Translations under genes and position numbers: made by a program
The notes under the pieces: generated by a model
What the model was told of the DNA's origin: nothing
The model's database searches: none
Seen by the model: only the letters and a program-made list of their open reading frames with translations
From: Entomomonas asaccharolytica
GTDB lineage: Bacteria; Pseudomonadota; Gammaproteobacteria; Pseudomonadales; Pseudomonadaceae
NCBI RefSeq assembly: GCF_016653615.1
Contig: NZ_CP067393.1
Coordinates: 1,875,673-1,939,672 of the forward strand
DNA length: 64,000 nucleotides
Direction of reading: 5' to 3'
Shown: in pieces, positions 57,921-64,000 of the stretch
Position numbering within the stretch: the first letter of the stretch is position 1
Layout of the letters: each line of letters starts with the position of its first letter

Positions 57921-58206
57921 TCTTTATATGATTAGTTTATTAACACGGGGGATATTGAGAAATCAAAAACAATAAGAAAATGTAAACCACTCCCACTCGC
58001 ACATAAAAAAAATCCTGTTTTTCAAAAGAAGTTAACTTTTAACATCAAAATCTTATAAATTGCTATTTTGCAATACTTACAGAGAAATTAAACCTTAACA
58101 AATTTAGTAAAAATGTTAACTTAATGTTAACTTTTAGGGTTACTTTTTGTTAAGGTTGTTTACTTAAGGATTACCTTTTTTATGGACTGGCATAATTCAA
58201 AATATT
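57921..58206. repeat. repeat-rich non-coding block with GTTAAC repeats and a 12-bp inverted repeat
   Basis: AACCTTAACAAA (58091-58102) and TTTGTTAAGGTT (58146-58157) form a perfect 12-bp inverted repeat. Between them, the 11-mer AATGTTAACTT is repeated in tandem (58112-58122 and 58123-58133), and another GTTAAC lies near 58030. The arrangement could be an operator or replication region of the decayed phage-like element. No coding signal is visible. Confidence 0.6.
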
Positions 58207-58620
58207 TCAAAGCTTATTTTTTTTATTGGCTAAGGCTAATTGATAACATTGTTCTAGTTCTTGGTCTGTTAGCTTGGCTAATTCGCGTTTATTCTGTTCA
58301 CTTATTATGATATTAAGCGCAGGCGGTTGTTGTGGTGTTGGTTGTGGCTCTGGTTTATTTCCGTAAATTCTAGGCTTTATCTGCTATATCTAGTAAATCA
58401 TCGGTTAGCATATCGGCTTGTATTTCCCTGGCTAGTTGTACTGGTTGCAAAACTCGGCATTACTAGCCAACTATCTAAAGACTGTAGCCTTATCTGGCAT
58501 ATCTTCGAAAGTATATATTGCTCTTAAAGACTCGCCATTTATTAAGCGCTCTATAATATTAGTTGCTAACTGTTCATTATATTTAATTGGTCGTGCTATT
58601 AAATAGCCCTGTATTATCCT
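58207..58620 (-). pseudogene. decayed phage terminase small subunit gene
   Basis: Translating the minus strand in pieces gives a recognisable phage small terminase protein: IARPIKYNEQLATNIIERLI, then NGESLRAIYTFEDMPDKATV, then FR followed by a stop (TAG) where W is expected (family motif STVFRWL), then LASNAEFCNQY. A frame shift leads to QLAREIQADMLTDDLLDIAD, then another stop and shift, and a C-terminal KPEPQPTPQQPPALNIIISE, ending NKRELAKLTDQELEQCY and a stop at 58207. There is no intact start. At least one stop and two frameshifts make the gene non-functional. A short frame on the opposite strand (58327-58527) is a shadow. Confidence 0.85.
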
Positions 58621-58784
58621 GTGAATACATATTTTAAGCCATTTAATCATAAAAGTAATAGGATTATTGGTAACTCAGCAAGAGCTTTATGAAGGGGCTT
58701 CTAGGGCGTTATTGAATAAGTCACTACAAAAGGCTTGTATTGACTCGTTTTATTATTAGGACTATGCTTATTGTTAGGTGCTGA
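58621..58784. other. remnant DNA upstream of the terminase pseudogene
   Basis: An open plus-strand fragment near 58668-58758 reads LVTQQELYEGASRALLNKSL and then ends in a stop; it has no start codon or ribosome site. It is probably part of the decayed phage element, but I cannot name a family. Confidence 0.35.
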
Positions 58785-58817
58785 ACACACCCTAATAGCG
58801 GTTACCACCCCGTAAGT

Positions 58818-58943
58818 TTGCGGTATTTTTTTGTACCTCTGTTTTATGGTTGGGTAGCGTGTAGCCATACGCTAGCAATAGCGAAAACTACAGGTCGTCT
58901 CATTGCGGTGTTCAAGTACCCAACCGCCTATCATGAACAATAG
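58818..58943 (+). CDS. possible small phage-type ORF with TTG start
   Basis: A frame of 41 codons starts at a TTG (open back to 58785) and reads LRYFFVPLFYGWVACSHT, then LAIAKTTGRLIAVFKYPT. It ends 5 bases before the next gene. Similar short arginine/aromatic frames sit upstream of small regulatory genes in P4-like elements (ash/icd-type regions), but I cannot prove homology. The absence of an ATG makes it doubtful. Confidence 0.3.
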   Translation: MRYFFVPLFYGWVACSHTLAIAKTTGRLIAVFKYPTAYHEQ

Positions 58944-58948
58944 GCATA

Positions 58949-59257
58949 ATGAACAAACTAATAGGAAACAAAAAAACGTCTAATTCAATTAATAATCCAC
59001 GCTTTAAACCGCTAGAACAAGCCTCTCAAGGCTGTAATGAAAACGTTTTTTATTTTGATAGCCTAGCCACTAGAGAAGCAAAACTTGAATGTTTAACCGC
59101 CCGCTTAAGTGCTTTATTAGGTGTATTAGAGTTATTACATGAATTTGATAAACCGCCCGCTTATGCTCTGCAAAAAATGGGTATTCTTTCCACTATTATG
59201 TTAAGTAACGCCACAAGTATAATTAAAAATATTCAACATGAAGAATTAACCAAGTAA
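58949..59257 (+). CDS. small phage/island protein of unknown function
   Basis: The 102-residue hydrophilic protein has a basic N-terminus (MNKLIGNKKTSNS) and two predicted helices with YFDSLATREAKLECLTARLSAL and MGILSTIMLSNATSIIKNI. The FYFDSLATR-type segment is seen in small proteins of integrated elements. The ribosome site is weak. A T-rich hairpin follows 20 bases after the stop, supporting a real transcription unit. Confidence 0.5.
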   Translation: MNKLIGNKKTSNSINNPRFKPLEQASQGCNENVFYFDSLATREAKLECLTARLSALLGVLELLHEFDKPPAYALQKMGILSTIMLSNATSIIKNIQHEELTK

Positions 59258-59269
59258 TAGGATTGTTTA

Positions 59270-59554
59270 ATGTGTGTAAAAAAGACAGTTTTAAAACTGG
59301 TCTTTTTTTATGGACTGAAAAAATTATCTAAGGGCTATTTGCTCGCGCGTAGGGATGGTGCTTTTTTGATGCTTTTCCCCCGCGTGGTGGTGTGCAAAAA
59401 GCGTTCTCTTTTTCGGCTCTATAGCTTTAGTAATAAGGCTTTAGGGTGTGCGCATATATTCACTTCTAAAAAGCAACATTTGTCCACATGGTGGTGGTTC
59501 TTTAAGTGGTTTTCACAAAAGAAAAAGCCTTATAACTCATCAGCACTATGGTAA
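59270..59554 (+). CDS. questionable 94-codon ORF in the island
   Basis: The frame begins inside a terminator-like hairpin and ends inside another. Its translation (such as MLFPRVVVCKKRSLFRLYSF, then SNKALGCAHIFTSKKQHLST) is basic and aromatic, with no signal or domain. If expressed, an internal start (Met near residue 34) would be more likely. I list it for completeness only. Confidence 0.25.
   Translation: MCVKKTVLKLVFFYGLKKLSKGYLLARRDGAFLMLFPRVVVCKKRSLFRLYSFSNKALGCAHIFTSKKQHLSTWWWFFKWFSQKKKPYNSSALW
59278..59309 (+). terminator. terminator-like hairpin after the 58949 gene
   Basis: AAAAAAGACAGTTTT pairs with AAAACTGGTCTTTTTT with one bulged G, and a T-run follows. It lies 20 bases after the stop. 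Confidence 0.6.
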
Positions 59555-59587
59555 ATGTCATCCAAAGTTAAGTTATAGGGCTTTTTT
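59522..59587 (+). terminator. long-loop hairpin with T-tract
   Basis: AAAAAGCCTTATAACT (59522-59537) pairs with AGTTATAGGGCTTTTT (59571-59586) through one U-G pair, closing a 33-base loop, and T follows. It may end transcripts of the island. Confidence 0.5.
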
Positions 59588-60128
59588 ATTTTCAGAATAG
59601 TTTATGAGTATGAAAGGATTAAACTTAAACCACTGATATTTAAAACACTTCTTAGCTAATATTATATAGAACTATCTTTGAAAAGGATTAGTATTAATAG
59701 ACTCCCCTTTCTTTAGCGCATGATGGCAGATTTATCATCACATTGATAGAATGTTTACACCATTAAATACGCATGAAAATTCTTTATTGTCATTTACTTT
59801 AAGATTTACATAGATATTTCCCCCCTTGTATCTGTTTTTTAGTAATAGTTATCTCATCGAAGGATATCCTAGCACTCCTGATATCTCTGTTTTTATTTTT
59901 TCATCTGATAGTGTATTAGTTGACTCAGCAATTGAGTTCAACCAGTTACTCCTAGTGATAAAAGACATACTAATATCATTTTTTTCATATATTAAACTCC
60001 TTTAAATGGCTTGTCGTAATAAAAACATCATTTATTAAATAACACTTTCCCTTTATTTAAGATTTTTGTTAAACCTTAACTTAAAAAATATTAATGACTG
60101 TGCTAACACTTACATAAATAAAAGCACA
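59555..60128. other. gap containing a decayed lipoprotein gene
   Basis: Of this 574-base stretch, 59738-59988 is a lipoprotein pseudogene (separate entry). The rest (59588-59737 and 59989-60128) is AT-rich, with no repeat or coding signal I can support. Confidence 0.5.
59738..59988 (-). pseudogene. decayed small lipoprotein gene
   Basis: AAGGAG precedes an ATG at 59988 that begins MKKMILVCLLSLGVTG, followed by TGA where the lipobox Cys (TGC/TGT) would be expected. The frame then shifts: one frame reads NSIAESTNTLSDEKIKTEIS, then GVLGYPS; a further shift leads through ITITKKQIQGG to NIYVNLKVNDNKEFSCVFNG and a stop at 59738. One stop at the lipidated Cys plus two frameshifts show decay. The intact form would be an exported protein of about 80 residues. 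Confidence 0.7.
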
Positions 60129-60593
60129 TTAACTATTGCTTAATTTACTCTCGATCTTTTCAATTAATGCATCTTGAATGCTTTTAACAGCTTCACTATT
60201 TTTACCTGAAACATCACGCCAAGACTGTACAGCATTACCTGATGACTCAAGGAAAGCTTTAACATTAAGCACTACCTTTTTATCAGTTCCAGATAGCGTA
60301 ATAAGGTATTTATAACAAGTAGAGTTAGAACCTAATAGACCTAAAGCAACTAACTGAGTAGGACCAGCTACATAATCTGTTGAAATACTCACATCTTTCT
60401 TTTCATTTAAAATAATTACACCTGACTCATTTAACGCATCCAAAGAGGTCTGATAAACTTTTGCTTTGGTATAAGGCAATGTATTAGTTGCTTGAAAACC
60501 TGCTCTAGGCTCTGGAATAGCTTGCCCGCCGATTTGCATACAACCAACCATTGTTATAGTAGTTAATAAAGAAACAGCAATTATTTTTTTCAT
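60129..60593 (-). CDS. putative lipoprotein, 154 residues
   Basis: The signal is MKKIIAVSLLTTITMVGC, with the lipobox MVGC and lipidated Cys18; Met follows at +2. The mature part has a two-layer pattern (AKVYQTSLDALNESGVIIL, STDYVAGPTQLVALGLLGS, VVLNVKAFLESSGNAVQSW) found in small exported proteins of unknown function in many proteobacteria. It lies 265 bases downstream of the large effector-like gene on the same strand. It could be an immunity or accessory factor, but its wide spread as a stand-alone lipoprotein argues against that. Confidence 0.72.
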   Translation of the reverse strand: MKKIIAVSLLTTITMVGCMQIGGQAIPEPRAGFQATNTLPYTKAKVYQTSLDALNESGVIILNEKKDVSISTDYVAGPTQLVALGLLGSNSTCYKYLITLSGTDKKVVLNVKAFLESSGNAVQSWRDVSGKNSEAVKSIQDALIEKIESKLSNS

Positions 60594-60725
60594 ACGTTTC
60601 CCTAAATTTGCATATATTCAAAAAGTTTAATTATGGTTTACGCAGCTAAAATTATACAAATAATCCTATTAAGCATAGCTGCAATGATTAGCTTTATAAC
60701 TACATAGATTATTACCTCAGTTAAT

Positions 60726-60815
60726 TTAAAAATTAGTATTAACTTCTTTAATTAGTTTTTTATACTCAACCTCATCCCTCAGTTGTATACCTTAACCTTC
60801 ATCAGTAGGACTCCA
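60726..60815 (-). pseudogene. short coding remnant downstream of the large effector-like gene
   Basis: The minus strand reads WSPTDEG, a stop, then GIQLRDEVEYKKLIKEVNTNF and a stop. There is no start, and upstream stops exist in the same frame. It looks like the C-terminal end of a lost gene. I cannot name the family. Confidence 0.35.
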
Positions 60816-60857
60816 TGTTCACTGAATAGTTTTTTAAGTTGTATTGATCTTTAAAAT

Positions 60858-63800
60858 TTAATTATTAGATCTAGGTTTATTAGTTTCTTCATCAGCCCAA
60901 TAAGGAACTCCTACTCTTGTAAAATCAGGAGTTAGTGATGGTACTGTATGCTGACGAGCATAACTATCAATTTCAGGAAGAGGAAATGTTAATTGCCTGC
61001 CTTTGTAATGTAATTTAAATTGTGCACGAACGATCCATTTAGTTTCTATCGTTGTAGTTGTAGAAATTGTAGCTGGTGAGTACAATTCTCGTGACTCTGA
61101 CACTAACTCATGCCCCCCAAAAACAATTATTTTATTTTCTTCAGATATTTCAGGTTTATATTCTCGAATTATACTTTGGCTAATCCTTATTCCATCCCTA
61201 GTTACAACTCTTACATATTGATATCCTATGTTAATAGCTTCTTCTCCACCTAAAACACTAAATGGAATATTGCTAGTTACTTCAATTGTTGTTTTTGTTA
61301 GAGGATTTATTCCATTTTTATCCTCAGTTATTTTAATTGTGATGTCTGATAAAATATTTAATAAATAATGATAAGCAGTGACAGGATCTTTTAAAAAATG
61401 CGTTTGCTCATTATCATTGCTTGCAAAAGGGCCATTTGCTATCCACTTTTGTAACTCTGAATGGGAGAACTTTGCAATCAAAACTCCCCCTATAACTGTT
61501 AGGGCTAAAGCAGTCCACCCTAAAGGACCTGATGAAACGCCTAATAATGCAAGAATACTCACGACTCCCGCCGCCGCTATCAAACCATATCCGAAAGTGG
61601 CTCTAGGATCATTGTGCCATATAAATGATTTTTTAAGGTCAAGATAACTTAATACGAGTCCAATCATTGCAAATGGTCCTTTTAAAAAAGTTAATCCTGG
61701 AATATTAGTTTTACCAATTAGACTATTTCTACTTAAATAGCTTGTACTACGTCGTAAAGCAAAACCATTAGGCTTAAGCCTAAGTTGAGCTGATAAAGAG
61801 TTTCGACCTGAAAATAGATAACTTAACTCTTCACCTGCAAATACCAAATTTGATATGGTTACAGCCAACTTCCAATATGCTTGATTACCATTTCTTTGAA
61901 CTTCTTGTTCTAATTTAGTAAGCTCATTAATGAGTCCTATGGTCTCAAAAATAATAAGTGTACTAGATATACCTCTGCTTAGATTAAGAAACCTTAGCCT
62001 ATTCGTATACATAGTAAATGCTTGGTTACGTAGCGTAATAGCTTCTTGTAAACCTAAATTGGCTATATTCTGTCTACGCAAACTATTTAATAAACTTCTT
62101 CTAGCTTCGTGTTCTGTATCGATAAGCCTCGATAACTGACTGTTTCTAGGATAAAATACAGCAATAAACGAAGTGTTACTAGCTACACTATTATTGGGAA
62201 TATTCCTAAGATTTGTTGAGGCTCTAGTATTATTATTGCTTCTATTAAGTAGATCCATATATCCTCTTCTTATTCCATTAGTATTTACTCCTTCGGCAGA
62301 AAAGATCAGAACTCGGCTATTATGCCCCTCTCCATCGTATGGAGTAATACCTGTGCCTGTACGGATGGCTCTACCTAAATATATTTCTCCTAATGGATTA
62401 TTACCATTTACTGTTCTCATCAATTCAAAATTTTGTGCTTGTAATAATGGCAAATCTAAACCATGCAATCTGACTACCCGTATATTCCCCTTATTTAACA
62501 AATTATCACGCGCAGTTTGGGCATTTGCTATATCAGTGACAACTTCTCCAGTCGCTCTTGACATTGCCCTTTGAGATTCAATCATTGCTATTCTTGTTTT
62601 TAAATGATTAGTATAAGCACCTTCAATCGTTGATACCAAACTTTTAGAAATTCTTTGTAAAACTTTTAGAATAATTTTTGTATCAATAGAAGTTGGCGTA
62701 GAATCTATATCTTGGTTTTCTATATTATCAATTAGCAAAGCAATATCAAGGGACGAATCTTGTTTTATAGTTTTTTGTGATTGATCATTTATAAACTCTT
62801 TAACACAACAATCGATACGGTAAACTCCTGTTCCATCATTAGCTCTTTCCGCTATTGAATTCACAGATAATTTTTCAGTTAATTTAACCTCATTATCATT
62901 GATAGTTGGCCATAAAAAATGATGATATCTGTTTGTATTATCATTGGATAATTCAAGAATAAAATCCAATATAATAATAAACCTATCTCCCCTCACAATT
63001 ACTCTATCTACTTCTGCTCTCACTTCTTTTGCTTCAGCTACAGCATCAACGAGTGTTTTAGTATTATTAACGGAAAAATCTATATTCTGATAAAGAATCT
63101 CTGTATTAGTAGTTATAGTATCCTTTCTATATGTTTTAATTCCTATTTCTAGAGTAGATATAACTGTACATAAATGACTATACGCTGCACAATACAAAAC
63201 ATTATTATCTAAACTTAAATGATCTGCCCATATTTCAATAGTTTTTTCTTTACTAAGTTCGTCAAATAACATAAATATTATTTGACATAGTCTCTCTCTA
63301 ATAATTTCTCTTTGAGGAGCTACTGAATCCTTTGATATATTTCTTGCAGTTTGTGAACTGATTTGTGTTCTAGAAAGGTGAGGAGAAACAAATGTCTGCA
63401 TTAAGATTGCACTATCAGAATAAGGTATATATTTTAAATATTCTAATGCTAAATCCATTAATTCATTACATACCTCTACTCGCCCTACTAAATGTCTTAT
63501 TGTATAATACGGATCTTCAATAATTACACCATAAATCTCTCGCTCTTTAGCATTTAAAAGAACATCTGTTTCTATTATATTTTTTGCCCAAAATTGTCTT
63601 AAATTATTGTCTACTTCCTTTTTTTCTTGCAATTTTTCATTAACAGTATCAGTAAATAAAACTTTCCATGCTGATAGCTCTAAATCTTTGGCTAAAGTTA
63701 GATTATAGACACCATTAATACTATTTGTGTTAAAGTTCCTAGCGTTAGCAAAACTTTGAGTTAAATAGCTTCCTTCTATATCATATAAATACTTATTTGG

Positions 63801-64000
63801 ATAATCTAGTTCCCATTCAACTTGAATATTTCTTTGTTTTTGTTCAGGAATAAAATTGATTGGAAATATATCTGTTATCAGCCAATTTTCTAATTTTCTA
63901 AATTCACTACTTACATTATCAATAGGATAATTTGCTTCTTTAATTATTTGTGATATTCTTAAATTGGATTCAGAACGATAGTTATATTTCTCAAAAAAAC
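60858..64000 (-). CDS. large effector-like membrane protein (VasX/T6SS-type), N-terminus beyond window
   Basis: Only the C-terminal part (about 1,047 residues) is visible: the frame stays open without a stop to the right edge, so any start inside the window, such as the TTG at 63632, is internal. The first 350 visible residues are helical with coiled-coil character (EDPYYTIRHLVGRVEVCNEL). A Thr/Asn-rich middle part contains RVVRLHGLDLPLLQAQNFEL. Hydrophobic helices follow at about 60% of the visible part (MIGLVLSYLDL, YGLIAAAGVVSILALLG, LGWTALALTVIGGVLIAKF), then the segment SELQKWIANGPFASND, which resembles the D-x-L-x-x-W-x-x-x-GPF signature of VasX-like and related type VI secretion toxins. 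The end is a beta-rich domain. Pore formation in a target membrane is the likely action, by inference. No T6SS structural gene lies in this window. Confidence 0.55.
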   Translation of the reverse strand, partial: FFEKYNYRSESNLRISQIIKEANYPIDNVSSEFRKLENWLITDIFPINFIPEQKQRNIQVEWELDYPNKYLYDIEGSYLTQSFANARNFNTNSINGVYNLTLAKDLELSAWKVLFTDTVNEKLQEKKEVDNNLRQFWAKNIIETDVLLNAKEREIYGVIIEDPYYTIRHLVGRVEVCNELMDLALEYLKYIPYSDSAILMQTFVSPHLSRTQISSQTARNISKDSVAPQREIIRERLCQIIFMLFDELSKEKTIEIWADHLSLDNNVLYCAAYSHLCTVISTLEIGIKTYRKDTITTNTEILYQNIDFSVNNTKTLVDAVAEAKEVRAEVDRVIVRGDRFIIILDFILELSNDNTNRYHHFLWPTINDNEVKLTEKLSVNSIAERANDGTGVYRIDCCVKEFINDQSQKTIKQDSSLDIALLIDNIENQDIDSTPTSIDTKIILKVLQRISKSLVSTIEGAYTNHLKTRIAMIESQRAMSRATGEVVTDIANAQTARDNLLNKGNIRVVRLHGLDLPLLQAQNFELMRTVNGNNPLGEIYLGRAIRTGTGITPYDGEGHNSRVLIFSAEGVNTNGIRRGYMDLLNRSNNNTRASTNLRNIPNNSVASNTSFIAVFYPRNSQLSRLIDTEHEARRSLLNSLRRQNIANLGLQEAITLRNQAFTMYTNRLRFLNLSRGISSTLIIFETIGLINELTKLEQEVQRNGNQAYWKLAVTISNLVFAGEELSYLFSGRNSLSAQLRLKPNGFALRRSTSYLSRNSLIGKTNIPGLTFLKGPFAMIGLVLSYLDLKKSFIWHNDPRATFGYGLIAAAGVVSILALLGVSSGPLGWTALALTVIGGVLIAKFSHSELQKWIANGPFASNDNEQTHFLKDPVTAYHYLLNILSDITIKITEDKNGINPLTKTTIEVTSNIPFSVLGGEEAINIGYQYVRVVTRDGIRISQSIIREYKPEISEENKIIVFGGHELVSESRELYSPATISTTTTIETKWIVRAQFKLHYKGRQLTFPLPEIDSYARQHTVPSLTPDFTRVGVPYWADEETNKPRSNN

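Noticed and set aside
58176-58189. 14-mer TTTTTTATGGACTG shared with 59304-59317
   Set aside because: It is mostly a T-run plus a short match, and each copy follows a different context; chance is a sufficient explanation.
58327-58527. 66-codon plus-strand frame
   Set aside because: It is antisense to the terminase small subunit pseudogene, whose motif evidence is much stronger, and has no ribosome site.

Overview
This window is from a low-GC gammaproteobacterium whose housekeeping gene order is of Pseudomonas type. Conserved neighbourhoods are trpF-accD-folC-dedD, xseB-ispA, thrS-infC-rpmI-rplT, pheS-pheT-ihfA, yceD-rpmF-plsX-fabD-fabG-acpP-fabF-mltG-tmk-holB-pilZ-tatD, upp next to trmJ and hpt, and a tRNA-Arg/His/Leu operon. 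The combination of Pseudomonas-like synteny, strong AT bias and eroded operons would fit an insect-associated relative such as Entomomonas. That placement is an inference, not something the sequence proves.

Layout. 1-3.9 kb: partial tRNA-Asn, trpF, accD, folC and a SPOR protein. 3.9-9.2 kb (minus strand): LysR regulator, ispA, xseB, NADAR protein, LPS-kinase-like protein, cysZ and rluB. 9.2-12.8 kb: a lipoprotein and a large autotransporter. 13-16.3 kb: thrS-infC-rpmI-rplT with two regulatory features, a thrS leader that mimics tRNA-Thr anticodon arms and an ATT start codon for infC. 16.5-22.1 kb: hydroxyacid dehydrogenase, then LemA and two tandem M48 metallopeptidases behind a promoter carrying twin palindromes. 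22.1-26.6 kb: crcB with a likely fluoride riboswitch, then ihfA, pheT and pheS. 27-40.6 kb: small exported proteins and the fatty-acid/phospholipid/cell-wall cluster. 40.7-50.3 kb: lipoprotein, upp, trmJ, Ca2+/H+ antiporter, Smr protein, hpt, a hybrid MFS-like protein, glyA and ettA. 50.4-56.6 kb: phosphoethanolamine transferase, ahpC/ahpF and small membrane or exported proteins. 56.8-57.2 kb: tRNA operon.

57.2-60.8 kb is the accessory part. It holds a decayed phage terminase small subunit gene, other phage-like small frames, a decayed lipoprotein gene and repeat-rich DNA. It also contains a 33-base string close to a sequencing-library adaptor that needs checking. From 60.86 kb to the right edge runs a very large open frame on the minus strand, not closed in this window. 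Its C-terminal architecture resembles VasX-like type VI secretion effectors.

The most informative signals are regulatory RNA or DNA elements (thrS operator, fluoride riboswitch, twin palindromes at the LemA/M48 promoter) and operon remodelling (pabC absent between fabF and mltG, a Sel1-type gene inserted between plsX and fabD, thrS and pheST blocks reordered). I saw no CRISPR array, rRNA gene or intact insertion sequence.
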